Source of the DNA: SSSZ01 sp036732025
GTDB taxonomy: Bacteria; Pseudomonadota; Gammaproteobacteria; Burkholderiales; Rhodocyclaceae
Assembly: GCA_036732025.1 (NCBI GenBank)
Contig: DAINDE010000011.1
Span: 20,805-84,804, forward strand
Reading direction: 5' to 3'
DNA length: 64,000 nucleotides
Shown here in pieces: positions 15,158-24,022 of this stretch; the first letter of the stretch is position 1, and each line of letters opens with the position of its first letter. The position numbers and the translations under genes were made by a program. Under the pieces are notes generated by a model. That model searched no databases, was not told where the DNA came from, and saw nothing but the letters and a program-made list of their open reading frames with translations.

Positions 15158-15621
15158 CCTCGGTCGGGCAAGCGGATTCGCTGCCGGCAACAGTTCGCCC
15201 TGAGCCCGTCGAAGGGCGGGCCTCCACGGGCTTCGACAGGCTCAGCCTGAACGGAGCAAGGGGTGCCCCGGCGGGATCAGTAACGCCCCCCGACGCCGCC
15301 GCCGGGGCCGCCGTCTGCGCGGCCCTGCGCGGCCAGGTGGAAAAGCTCGGTCTCTCCATCGGCAGCGAGCCGGTGTGGGAAGCCGCCGCCTTCGAGGAGG
15401 CGGTGGACCCCTTCTCCCGGGAAGTGAGCGTCGTCGCCACTTGGCGCGGGGGCGAGCGTTTCGGCAAGGCGACCTTCTTCCCGGACGGCCGCATCTTCGC
15501 CGAATACCAGGTGCTGCAGCCCAACCCGGCGGACGAGGCGAGCTACGTCGATTCCGTCCAGGTCTGGGGGCGCCCGGACAAGCTGCGGGGCGAGGCCGTC
15601 ATCGCCGAGTACCTGAAATGA
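15154..15621 (+). CDS. unknown nif-operon protein interrupted by an in-frame dispersed repeat
   Basis: A 155-residue protein without a recognised family. Residues about 14-34 (RPEPVEGRASTGFDRLSLNG) are the translation of a dispersed palindromic repeat inserted near the N-terminus without breaking the frame. The conserved-looking core follows: AAVCAALRGQVEKLGLSI, DPFSREVSVVATWRGGERFG, KATFFPDGRIFAEYQVLQPN. It is coupled to fdxB (ATGA) and to the next gene (ATGA), so it is a true operon member. An alternative start downstream of the repeat is possible, but none has a good ribosome site. Confidence 0.65.
   Translation: MTSVGQADSLPATVRPEPVEGRASTGFDRLSLNGARGAPAGSVTPPDAAAGAAVCAALRGQVEKLGLSIGSEPVWEAAAFEEAVDPFSREVSVVATWRGGERFGKATFFPDGRIFAEYQVLQPNPADEASYVDSVQVWGRPDKLRGEAVIAEYLK
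15194..15257. repeat. dispersed palindromic repeat, copy 2 (within a coding sequence)
   Basis: Half-sites TTCGCCCTGAGCCCGTCGAA (15194-15213) and CTTCGACAGGCTCAG (15231-15245). Same family as 6523-6584, here translated as part of the gene at 15154. Confidence 0.85.
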
Positions 15622-16040
15622 CCCCGGTAGCCCTGCCCCGGCTGATCCTCCTGCACAAGCAGAAGACCAGCGGCCGCGTGCGTTTTTTCTGCCTCAGTTC
15701 CGGCGTGGTGGCTTTCAATCCCCTGCCGGCACTGGCGGCGCTGCGGGACGAGGATTACTCCCCGAAGATCCAGTTCCACCCGACGGCGGTGGTGCGGGAG
15801 GCCGAAATCCATCTGGGCCTGCCCGAAGGCGCCATCGAGCCGGAAGCCGAATTCGCCGCCTGGGTGGATACGCCGGAGGGGGATGTGCCGGTGCTGCTCG
15901 GCGTCTTCACCGATATCGACCCGCCCTTCGCCGCGGCGGAACGGACCAGCAGCCGCTTCATCGCCCTCACCGAATCCCGCCAGTTGAGCGACGTGGAACG
16001 CCAGCTCCTGCGGCGGGCCTACGAGCACGTGCTGGGCTGA
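15618..16040 (+). CDS. unknown nif-operon protein
   Basis: A 140-residue protein, not recognised. It starts VALPRLILLHKQKTSGRVRF, contains AALRDEDYSPKIQFHPTAVVREAEIHLGL, and ends with an Arg/Leu-rich helix (SDVERQLLRRAYEHVL). It overlaps the preceding gene by ATGA and is the last gene of the nifN operon; kdpE is convergent 81 bases on. Genes of this shape occur near fdxB in related diazotrophs (from memory), so a nif accessory role is plausible but unproven. Confidence 0.6.
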   Translation: MTPVALPRLILLHKQKTSGRVRFFCLSSGVVAFNPLPALAALRDEDYSPKIQFHPTAVVREAEIHLGLPEGAIEPEAEFAAWVDTPEGDVPVLLGVFTDIDPPFAAAERTSSRFIALTESRQLSDVERQLLRRAYEHVLG

Positions 16041-16121
16041 TTTACCGCTGGCCCGGCGAGCCAACCATTCCCGCCGTTCCGGCTGGGCTCTTCGACGATG
16101 CCCAGGGCGAACGGTGGCGGG

Positions 16122-16820
16122 TCACTCCACCAGCCGGTAGCCCACCCCGGGCTCGGTGAGCAGGTGCCGGGGAAAGCTCGCCGTCACCTCCAGCTTGCGC
16201 CGCAGCCCGGCCATGTAAACCCGCAGGTAGTGGGTGTCCTCGGCATGGGCGGGCCCCCACACCTCCCGCAGCAGTTGCCGGTGGGTTACCACCCGCCCCA
16301 GGTTGCCCACCAGGATGGCCAGCAGCTTGTATTCGATGGGGGTGAGGTGGAGTTCCTGATCGCCTTGCCACACTTGCCGGCGGGCCAGGTCGATGCGGAC
16401 GTTGCCCAGGGTGACGACGGGGCTCTCGGCGCCGGCGGCATGGCCGACGCGCCGCAGGATAGCCCGTACCCGGGCCTGCAGCTCGGCGATGCCGAAGGGC
16501 TTGGTCAGGTAGTCGTCGGCGCCGGCGTCGAGGGCGCGCACTTTTTCGCCTTCCAGGGTGCGGGCGGAAAGGATGAGGATGGGCACCGACGACCAGCGCC
16601 GGATTTCCTCGATCACCTCGATGCCGTCCCGGTCGGGCAGGCCGAGGTCGAGGATTACCAGGTCGGGCTTGCGGGTGCCGGCCTCGATGATGCCGCGCTC
16701 GCCGTCGGCGGCCTCGGCGACGGCACAGCCCTCGGCCTCCAGGGCGGTGCGGACGAAGCGGCGGATCTGGCTTTCGTCCTCGATGAGGACAACGCTATGG
16801 CGGCGGCCGTCCGTGTTCAT
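16122..16820 (-). CDS. kdpE: response regulator KdpE
   Basis: OmpR/PhoB-type response regulator for the kdp operon; 232 residues. The receiver domain has the acidic pair (VVLIEDE), phospho-acceptor Asp in DLVILDLGLPD (about residue 57) and Lys in DDYLTKPFG. The C-terminal winged helix reads LTPIEYKLLAILVGNLGRVVTHRQLLREVWG. Its ATG overlaps the kdpD stop (ATGA). It presumably acts at the operator 26096-26112. Confidence 0.93.
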   Translation of the reverse strand: MNTDGRRHSVVLIEDESQIRRFVRTALEAEGCAVAEAADGERGIIEAGTRKPDLVILDLGLPDRDGIEVIEEIRRWSSVPILILSARTLEGEKVRALDAGADDYLTKPFGIAELQARVRAILRRVGHAAGAESPVVTLGNVRIDLARRQVWQGDQELHLTPIEYKLLAILVGNLGRVVTHRQLLREVWGPAHAEDTHYLRVYMAGLRRKLEVTASFPRHLLTEPGVGYRLVE

Positions 16821-19510
16821 GCGTCCGTCTCTCCCGGAACGGCGGGCGGATTGCCGGCGGGCAGGCGGATGACGAAGCGACAGCCGCCTGCCTCGCGGTT
16901 TTCCGCGCGAATCGTGCCGTCGTGGGCTTCGACGATGGCGCGCACGATGGACAGGCCGAGGCCGACGCCGGACACCGTCGATTCGCTCTTGCCCCGGGCG
17001 AACTTGGCGAAAATGCTTTCCTCCTTGCCGGCAGGGAGGCCGGGGCCGTCGTCCTCGACCAGAATCTCCACCCGGTCGCCGGCGGGGCGGGCCGAGAGGG
17101 TGATGGTGCTGCCGGCCGGGGTGTATTTGGCGGCGTTCTCCAGCAGGTTGCAGAAGACGCGCTCCATCAGCACCGGGTCGAAGTAGAGGAGCGGCAGGTC
17201 CGCCGGCAACTGCACCTGCACGGTGTGGGCGGCGAGCAGCTTGGCGCGGGACTGCAGGGCGACGCCGATCACCTCTTCCAGGGGTTGCCAGTCCCGGTTG
17301 ATGGTGACGTTGCCGGTCTGCAGCCGGGCCATGTCGAGGAGGTTGGCCACCAGGGCGCTGGTGCGCATGGCCTCCTCGCGGATGGCCTGGGCGATGTCCG
17401 CCTGCTCCTTGGGCAGCGGCGGGCCGGCCAGGCTGAGGGAATCGGCGAGGCCGGCCAGCACCGTCAGGGGGGTGCGCAGGTCGTGGGAGAGGGCGGAGAG
17501 CAGGGAGTTGCGCAACTGCTCCGATTCCATCTGGATTAGCGCCTCCTGGGCCACGGTGATGAAATGGACCCGCTCCAGGGCGATGGCGATGAGGGTGGCG
17601 CTGGTCTCCAGCAGGCGCTGCTGCTCGGGGGTGGCGCTCCACTGGCTGGCGGCGGGCACCAGGACCAGGATGCCGCGGGTGCGCATGGGCGCCTTGAGCG
17701 GCGTGTACAGGGCTGGGGCGGAGGGCAGGGTGCCGGTGGACAGGCCCGCCTGCTCGTTGTGGTCGAAGGCCCACTGGGCGATGCCGATGTCCAGTTCGGG
17801 CAGGGAGCCGGCGTCGCCGATGGTCTGCAGGCTGTCCCGGGTGTCCAGGGCCAGCAGCAGGGAGCGGGCGCCGAAGACCCGCTGGGCGAAGCGCTCGCTG
17901 ATCTCGGCGATCTGCTCGACGGCCAGGGCGCTGGAAAGCTCCCGAGCCATCTCGAAGAGGGCGCGCATGCGCTGTTCCCGGCTTTCCGCCACCGCCGCCT
18001 GGAACTTGAGGCCGGCGGTGAGCTGGCCGATCAACAGGGCCACCGCCAGCATGACGGCGAAGGTGAGCAGGTACTGGACGTCGCTCACCGCGAAGGAGAG
18101 GCGTGGTGGCACGAAGAAGAAGTCGAAGGCGGCCACGGACAGGAGCGCCGCCAGGGCGCCGGGGCCGCGGCCCAACTTGTAGGCGGCGAGGACGGCGGCC
18201 ATGACGAAGACCATGACGATGTTGGTCAGTTCCAGGTAGGGCAGCAGGGGCACCGCCGCCACCGCCGCCACGGCGACGATTGCCGCTGCCCAGACGTAGC
18301 GCAGCCAGGGCTGGGCCTGCCGTTCCGCCGCCGCCGGCGGGGGCGGCAGGGCGGCGCTTTCCCGGTCGCCGGGGTCGCGGGCCACCAGCACCACTTCTAG
18401 TTCCGGGGCAGCCAGGCCAAGGCGCTCGGCGAAACTGCGCCGCCAGGGCCGGAGCCGGGTGGAGTCGCGGCCCACCACCACCTTGCCCAGGTTGTGCTCG
18501 CGGGCGTAGGCGACGGCGGTGGCCACCGGGTCGTTGCCGGAGAGGCTGGCGGTGGCGGCCCCCAGGTCCTGGGCGAGCTTCAGGGAGCGCAGGATGCGGG
18601 CGCGGTCGGCCTCCGGCAGGCGCTGCAGCTTGGGCGTCTCGACGTAGATGACGTGCCAGGGCACGTTGAACTGGGCGGCCAGCCGGGCGCCGGCGCGGAT
18701 CAGCCGGTTGCTGCCGGTGGTGGCGCCGAGACAGACGAGGAGCGACTCCTGGGTGGGCCAGACGGTGGTCACCGATTTTTCCCGGCGGTAGGCCAGCACG
18801 TCGTCGTCCACCCGGTCGGCTGTGCGGCGCAGGGCCAGCTCCCGCAGGGCAAGCAGGTTGCCCTTGCGGAAGAAATTCTGGATCGCCCGCTCCGCCTGCT
18901 GGGGGATGTAGACCTTGCCCTCCTTCAGGCGCTGCAACAGTTCCTCGTGGGGCAGGTCGACGAGGACGATCTCGTCGGCGTCGTCGAAGACGTGGTCGGG
19001 CACCGTCTCCCAGACCTTGGCGCCGGTGATGCCGCCGATGACGTCGTTGAGGCTCTCCAGGTGCTGCACATTCACCGTGGTGTAGACGTCGATGCCCGCC
19101 GCCAGCAGTTCCTCCACGTCCTGCCAGCGCTTGGGGTGGCGGGAGCCGGGGACGTTGGAATGGGCCAGCTCGTCCACCAGGATGAGGTCGGGGGCCCGGG
19201 CCAGGGCGGCGTCGAGGTCGAATTCCTTGAGCTGGTGGCCTTTGTAGTCGATGAGGCGGGGCGGGATGGCGTCTAGCCCCCGCACCAGGGCCGCGGTTTC
19301 CGAGCGGCCGTGGGTCTCCACCACGCCCACCGCCAGATCCACGCCCTGGGCCACCAGGGTGCGGGCGGCGCTCAGCATGGCGTAGGTCTTGCCGACGCCG
19401 GGGCTGGCGCCGAAGAAGATCTTCAGTTTGCCGCGGCGGGACTGCTCCTGCTCCCTTTCGAGCTGGGCCAGCAGGGCGTCCGGATCGGGGCGGCGGGGCG
19501 CTTCGGCCAT
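16817..19510 (-). CDS. kdpD: sensor histidine kinase KdpD
   Basis: K+/turgor-sensing kinase, 897 residues, full length. The N-terminal KdpD domain carries a Walker A (FFGASPGVGKTYAM, about residues 30-43) and DELAHSNVPGSRHPKRWQDV. A UspA-like domain follows (TGSNRLIRAGARLAAQFNVPW). Four transmembrane helices occupy about residues 405-500, then a GAF-like region. The HisKA box is SALSHDLRTPLTVLAGLADSL and the ATPase motifs are NLLENAAKYTPAG, DDGPGLP and GVGLGLSIV. The start overlaps the upstream CorA-like stop by ATGA and its stop overlaps kdpE. Confidence 0.94.
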   Translation of the reverse strand: MAEAPRRPDPDALLAQLEREQEQSRRGKLKIFFGASPGVGKTYAMLSAARTLVAQGVDLAVGVVETHGRSETAALVRGLDAIPPRLIDYKGHQLKEFDLDAALARAPDLILVDELAHSNVPGSRHPKRWQDVEELLAAGIDVYTTVNVQHLESLNDVIGGITGAKVWETVPDHVFDDADEIVLVDLPHEELLQRLKEGKVYIPQQAERAIQNFFRKGNLLALRELALRRTADRVDDDVLAYRREKSVTTVWPTQESLLVCLGATTGSNRLIRAGARLAAQFNVPWHVIYVETPKLQRLPEADRARILRSLKLAQDLGAATASLSGNDPVATAVAYAREHNLGKVVVGRDSTRLRPWRRSFAERLGLAAPELEVVLVARDPGDRESAALPPPPAAAERQAQPWLRYVWAAAIVAVAAVAAVPLLPYLELTNIVMVFVMAAVLAAYKLGRGPGALAALLSVAAFDFFFVPPRLSFAVSDVQYLLTFAVMLAVALLIGQLTAGLKFQAAVAESREQRMRALFEMARELSSALAVEQIAEISERFAQRVFGARSLLLALDTRDSLQTIGDAGSLPELDIGIAQWAFDHNEQAGLSTGTLPSAPALYTPLKAPMRTRGILVLVPAASQWSATPEQQRLLETSATLIAIALERVHFITVAQEALIQMESEQLRNSLLSALSHDLRTPLTVLAGLADSLSLAGPPLPKEQADIAQAIREEAMRTSALVANLLDMARLQTGNVTINRDWQPLEEVIGVALQSRAKLLAAHTVQVQLPADLPLLYFDPVLMERVFCNLLENAAKYTPAGSTITLSARPAGDRVEILVEDDGPGLPAGKEESIFAKFARGKSESTVSGVGLGLSIVRAIVEAHDGTIRAENREAGGCRFVIRLPAGNPPAVPGETDA

Positions 19511-21165
19511 CAGCTTCTTCGGCCCGGCACGATGACGCGGCCCAGGGCGGTGAGCTTGTCACGCAGGCGCACCTTCTCGTCGGCCAGGGTTTCCAGGAAG
19601 TCCGACAGCCGCTTGGAGCGGGCCACCGCGAACAGCACCAGGGCGACGAAGACGACAGTGGCGACGATGCCATGCACCAGGCGCTCGCCGGCCGGTCCCT
19701 CGCCGAAAGGAATGATGTTCATGCCGAAATAGCCGGTGGTGACGGTGGCGATGAGGCCGAGGATGGTGATGACGGTGAGGCGGACCACGGTGTTCGACTG
19801 CCGGCGCTGGGAGTCGCTGTCCAGGTAATGGCTCATCTCGCGGATCTCGTCCCGCACCTCGTCGTAGAGGTCGTCGTTGCGCAGGTGGTTGGCGCACAGG
19901 CGGTAGAGGGCCTGCAGGTGGGGCCGCTCCGACAGCTCGTGGAACCAGTAGCGGTGGGTGAAGCGCAGGAAGGTCTCGAAGTTGGCCCGGATGCGGCGCT
20001 TGAAGCGGCGCACCGACACGTCGTCGCGGATGTCCAGGTCATTGACCGCATCCACCAGCACCTCGGAAAAGACCAGCAGCGCCGCCCGGTGCAGGTGGGC
20101 GATGAGGAAGACGATGAAGTTCTGGTGGCGGAACTGGGCCAGCACGCCCCGTTCGTTGTCGACGAAATAGGCGGAGCGGGCGTCGCCCACCACGGCCAGG
20201 GCGTTGCCGGTGCAGATGTAGCGGGTGTTGGGGCCGGCCTCGCTGTTGTGCCAGTGGCGGTCCTGGCAGTAGCGGCCGACGAAGTCCTTGACGCTGGGGT
20301 CGTTGACGGGCAGCGCCTCGTCCGGGTGCAGGGTAGTGGCGAAGCCGATGCGCACCCAGTCTTCCCGCGTCAGCCGCCGCGGCTCGTCCACCGCCAGGTA
20401 GGCCATCACCGGCATGCGGTGGTATTCGATGAGGCGGTAGCGCAACTCCCCGGCCTGGTCGGAATGGGCCAGCACCAGGGGATTGAGCAGCCAGGCCCAG
20501 TGCTCGTTGATGCAGGGGCTGCGGTGGCGGCAGACGTACTCCAGGAACTTGGTCCGGCGCTCGGTATCGGAGACCGCCACCACCCGGTCATCGGCATCGA
20601 GCCATTCCACCAGGTGGACGTTGTGCAGGCCGTCGCCCTGCTCGTCCCAGCCGGACGGGTACGCGCGGCCGAAGCGGAAGAGGATGTCCCGGACCGTGGC
20701 CAGCGGCAGGTCCCGGCCGCGCACCTCGACGTTGAGGACCACCACGTCCAGGTCGTGGAAGAAATAGAGGTCGAGGTGCACCACGTCGAGCCGGATCGGT
20801 TCGGCGCCGGGGGTGGGCCACAGGCGCAGGCCACGCACGTCGCTGCGGCGGAAGACGTGCACCGGCGAATCCCCCGGCGGATCGTCGGGCGAGGGGCGGC
20901 GGGAACGGCCTTCGCCGTAGAGGAAGCGCTGGACATAGGGCAGGAAGGCGACGAACTCCCGGTAGTGTCGTTCCTTGAACTGGGCGGGGTCGGCGGTGAA
21001 CTCGTCGTCGATCAACCGCCAGGGGTGCCCTTCCAGGGCCTGGAAGACCTCCCAGTGGCGTCCCTCCGCCTCGCTGGCGGCCAGGGGCTCCAGCCGCAGG
21101 GGCCAGACCAGGCTGGCGTGGAACAGGCGTACCTGCGGGTCGTGCTTCGTGGCGTTGTCGGTCAT
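19510..21165 (-). CDS. CorA-like divalent cation transporter encoded inside the kdp operon
   Basis: A 551-residue protein of the CorA/MIT superfamily. A long cytoplasmic N-terminal part (about 430 residues) is followed by helix-rich sequence and two C-terminal membrane helices (about 465-490 and 497-518). The signature YFGMNI follows the first helix, and a basic tail (SKRLSDFLETL) comes last. It is longer than typical CorA (about 320), with an unusual N-terminus, so the transported ion is uncertain. It sits between kdpC and kdpD and is translationally coupled to kdpD (ATGA), suggesting joint control with K+ uptake. The ATG at 21165 follows a GGAGG-like site. Confidence 0.75.
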   Translation of the reverse strand: MTDNATKHDPQVRLFHASLVWPLRLEPLAASEAEGRHWEVFQALEGHPWRLIDDEFTADPAQFKERHYREFVAFLPYVQRFLYGEGRSRRPSPDDPPGDSPVHVFRRSDVRGLRLWPTPGAEPIRLDVVHLDLYFFHDLDVVVLNVEVRGRDLPLATVRDILFRFGRAYPSGWDEQGDGLHNVHLVEWLDADDRVVAVSDTERRTKFLEYVCRHRSPCINEHWAWLLNPLVLAHSDQAGELRYRLIEYHRMPVMAYLAVDEPRRLTREDWVRIGFATTLHPDEALPVNDPSVKDFVGRYCQDRHWHNSEAGPNTRYICTGNALAVVGDARSAYFVDNERGVLAQFRHQNFIVFLIAHLHRAALLVFSEVLVDAVNDLDIRDDVSVRRFKRRIRANFETFLRFTHRYWFHELSERPHLQALYRLCANHLRNDDLYDEVRDEIREMSHYLDSDSQRRQSNTVVRLTVITILGLIATVTTGYFGMNIIPFGEGPAGERLVHGIVATVVFVALVLFAVARSKRLSDFLETLADEKVRLRDKLTALGRVIVPGRRS

Positions 21166-21220
21166 GGCCGGCTCTCCCTCCTGCGAGCCATTATCCGTTA
21201 TCGGCAGTCCGTTTGCCTTT

Positions 21221-21802
21221 TCATCGGCTGCCCGCTTCCCGGTCCAGGGCCAGGTTGAGGGCCAGGACGTTGACCCGGGGTTCGCCCAGGATGCCCCACT
21301 GGCGGCCTTCCGTGTGGTGGCCGATGAGTAGGTGCACGGCCGCCTCCGGCAGGCCGCGCTGGCGAGCGATGCGCGGCGCCTGCCAGCGGGCGGCGGCGAC
21401 GCTGATATGGGGGTCGAGGCCGCTGGCGGAGGCGGTGACCAGGTCGACGGGGATAGGGGCGGTCTGCCCCGGGTCGCTGGCCTTGAGGGCTTCGATGCGG
21501 GCCTTGACGGCTTCTTCCAGGGCCGGGTTGAGGGGGCCCTGGTTGGAACCGCCGGAAGAAGCTGCGTTGTAGGGCATCGGCGCGGTGGCCGAGGGGCGCC
21601 CCCAGAAGTGCCTGGGGTCGGCGAAGTTCTGGCCGATGAGGCGGGAGCCTACCACCTTGCCGTCGCTGACGATCAGGCTGCCGTTGGCTTCGGCAGGAAA
21701 GACGGCCTGGGCGATGCCGGTGACGAGGCCGGGATAGAGCAGGCCGGTGACGACCGAGAGGAGCACGAAGAGGATCAGGGCTGGCTTGAGTTCCTTGAGC
21801 AT
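21221..21802 (-). CDS. kdpC: K+-transporting ATPase subunit KdpC
   Basis: Single-span periplasmic subunit of KdpFABC; 193 residues. The N-terminal helix (LILFVLLSVVTGLLYPGLVTGIAQ) is followed by GSRLIGQNFADPRHFWGRPSA and SGLDPHISVAAARWQAPRIA, both diagnostic. It starts 10 bases after kdpB and precedes the CorA-like gene by 55 bases. Confidence 0.95.
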   Translation of the reverse strand: MLKELKPALILFVLLSVVTGLLYPGLVTGIAQAVFPAEANGSLIVSDGKVVGSRLIGQNFADPRHFWGRPSATAPMPYNAASSGGSNQGPLNPALEEAVKARIEALKASDPGQTAPIPVDLVTASASGLDPHISVAAARWQAPRIARQRGLPEAAVHLLIGHHTEGRQWGILGEPRVNVLALNLALDREAGSR

Positions 21803-21812
21803 GGTGCTTTCC

Positions 21813-23876
21813 TTAGGCGAGATTGAGGCCCACCAGGACCAGGTCGATGAGCTTGATGCCGGCGAAGGGCACGATCAGGCCGCCGACGCCGTAGACCAGC
21901 AGGTTGCGGCGCAGGATGGCGGCGGCGCCCAGGGGCCGGTAGGCGACGCCCTTCAGGGCCAGGGGGATGAGGGCGACGATGATGAGGGCGTTGAAGATCA
22001 CCGCCGACAGGATGGCCGAGGCCGGCGTCGCCAGGCCCATGACGTTGAGGGCGTTGAGGGCCGGGTAGGTGGTGGCGAAGGCGGCCGGGATGATGGCGAA
22101 GTACTTGGCCACGTCGTTGGCGATGGAGAAGGTGGTCAGCGCGCCCCGGGTCATCAGCATCTGCTTGCCGGTTTCCACCACCTCGATCAGCTTGGTGGGG
22201 TTGGAATCCAGGTCCACCATGTTGCCGGCCTCCTTGGCCGCCTGGGTGCCGGTGTTCATGGCCACCGCCACGTCGGCCTGGGCCAGGGCCGGGGCGTCGT
22301 TGGTGCCGTCGCCGGTCATGGCCACCAGGCGGCCTTCCGCCTGGTACTGGCGGATCAGTTTCAGCTTGGCCTCCGGCGTGGCTTCGGCGAGGAAGTCGTC
22401 CACCCCGGCCTCGGCGGCGATGGCGGCGGCGGTCAACCGGTTGTCGCCGGTGATCATCACCGTCTTGATGCCCATGCGGCGCAGTTCGGCGAAGCGCTCC
22501 TTGATGCCACCCTTGACGATGTCCTTGAGCTCGACGGCGCCCAGCACCCGGTTGCCTTCCGCCACCACCAGGGGGGTCGAGCCGTGGCGGGCGATGTCGT
22601 CCACCGCCTCCTGCACCTTGGCCGGCCAGAGGCCGCCCTGGACGGCGATGTGGTCGCGCACCGCTTCGGCCGCGCCCTTGCGGATGCTGCGGCCGTTCCA
22701 GTCGATGCCGCTCATGCGCGTCTGGGCGGTGAAATGGACGAAGGCGGCGCCGTCGGCCTGGATGTCGCGGCCGCGCTGGTGCAGGGCTTCCTTGGCCAGG
22801 GTGACGATGGAGCGCCCTTCCGGCGTCTCGTCGGCGAGGGAGCCGTAGAGGGCCGCCTCGGCGAGCTGGGCCTCGCCGACGCCGGGGGCGGGGACGAATT
22901 TCGCCGCCTGGCGGTTGCCCAGGGTGATGGTGCCGGTCTTGTCCAGGAGCAGCACGTCCACGTCGCCGGCGGCCTCGACGGCGCGGCCGGAGGTGGCGAT
23001 GACGTTCTTGCCCATCATGCGGCTCATGCCGGCGACGCCGATGGCCGAGAGCAGCCCGCCGATGGTGGTGGGGATGAGGCAGACCAGCAGCGCCACCAGC
23101 ACCGTCACCGTGATGGGCGAGCCGGCGCCGGCAGCCGCCACGCTGTACAGCGAATAGGGCAGCAGGGTGGCGGTGGCCAGCAGGAAGGCGAGGGTGAGGG
23201 CCACCAGCAGGATGGTGAGGGCGATTTCGTTGGGGGTCTTCTGGCGCTTGGCCGCTTCCACCATGCCGATCATGCGGTCGAGGAAGGTCTCGCCGGGATT
23301 GACGGTGATGCGTACCACCAGCCAGTCGGACAGCACCCGCGTGCCGCCGGTGACGGCGGAAAAGTCGCCGCCGGCCTCGCGGATGACGGGGGCGGATTCG
23401 CCGGTGATGGCCGACTCGTCCACCGAGGCGACGCCCTCGATGACTTCGCCGTCCCCCGGGATGACCTCGCCGGCGGTGACGATGACGACGTCGCCTTTCT
23501 TCAGGTCTTCCGAGGGCACCGTGTGCATCCGCGCGCCGCGGTGGGGCTCCTGCAGCTTCTTGGCCCACACCGTCTTCTTCAGGCCGCGCAGGGTGGCGGC
23601 CTGGGCCTTGCCGCGCCCCTCGGCGACAGCTTCGGCGAAGTTGGCGAAGAGCACGGTGAACCACAGCCACAGGCTGATGGCCAGGATGAAGCCGGCGAAG
23701 GCCTCGCCCTCACCCGCCAGGGCCTGGAGGAAGAGGCCGGTGGTCAGCACGCTGCCCAGCCAGACCACGAACATGACAGGGTTCTTGAGCTGATAGCGCG
23801 GCGACAGGCGCTTGCAGGATTCCCAGGCGGCCTCCCGCAGGATGGAGGAATCGAACAGGGCTTGAGTGGTTTGCAT
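21813..23876 (-). CDS. kdpB: K+-transporting P-type ATPase subunit KdpB
   Basis: Catalytic P-type ATPase subunit, 687 residues. Seen are the phosphorylation loop DKTGTIT (about residue 313), the TGES dephosphorylation motif (ESAITGES), the hinge TGDGTNDAPALAQADV and about seven membrane helices. The ATG at 23876 follows AAGGAG. The stretch separating it from kdpA (146 bases) is occupied by a dispersed repeat. Confidence 0.97.
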   Translation of the reverse strand: MQTTQALFDSSILREAAWESCKRLSPRYQLKNPVMFVVWLGSVLTTGLFLQALAGEGEAFAGFILAISLWLWFTVLFANFAEAVAEGRGKAQAATLRGLKKTVWAKKLQEPHRGARMHTVPSEDLKKGDVVIVTAGEVIPGDGEVIEGVASVDESAITGESAPVIREAGGDFSAVTGGTRVLSDWLVVRITVNPGETFLDRMIGMVEAAKRQKTPNEIALTILLVALTLAFLLATATLLPYSLYSVAAAGAGSPITVTVLVALLVCLIPTTIGGLLSAIGVAGMSRMMGKNVIATSGRAVEAAGDVDVLLLDKTGTITLGNRQAAKFVPAPGVGEAQLAEAALYGSLADETPEGRSIVTLAKEALHQRGRDIQADGAAFVHFTAQTRMSGIDWNGRSIRKGAAEAVRDHIAVQGGLWPAKVQEAVDDIARHGSTPLVVAEGNRVLGAVELKDIVKGGIKERFAELRRMGIKTVMITGDNRLTAAAIAAEAGVDDFLAEATPEAKLKLIRQYQAEGRLVAMTGDGTNDAPALAQADVAVAMNTGTQAAKEAGNMVDLDSNPTKLIEVVETGKQMLMTRGALTTFSIANDVAKYFAIIPAAFATTYPALNALNVMGLATPASAILSAVIFNALIIVALIPLALKGVAYRPLGAAAILRRNLLVYGVGGLIVPFAGIKLIDLVLVGLNLA

Positions 23877-23910
23877 GGGTTCTCCTTATTGGCCCGGCAA
23901 CCGGAATTTC

Positions 23911-23997
23911 GTTCGCCCCGAGCCCTTCGTCAGGCTCCGGGCAGGCTTGTCGAAGGGCGGTGCACCATGGGCTTCGACAGGCTCGGCCCGAACGGCG
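23911..23997. repeat. dispersed palindromic repeat, copy 3 (kdpA-kdpB spacer)
   Basis: Contains GCTTGTCGAAGGGCGG (23945-23960) and the inverted GCTTCGACAGGCTCGGCCCG (23971-23990), plus an additional outer arm with CCCTTCGTCAGGCTCCGGG. It lies inside the kdp transcript and could fold as a hairpin between kdpA and kdpB. Confidence 0.8.
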
Positions 23998-24022
23998 GGT
24001 TGGGTATTGAATTGCGTACTCA

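Noticed and set aside
16122..19673. single 1183-codon minus-strand frame covering kdpE and kdpD
   Set aside because: Only its last 232 codons (KdpE) are real; the rest is kdpD read in the wrong frame.
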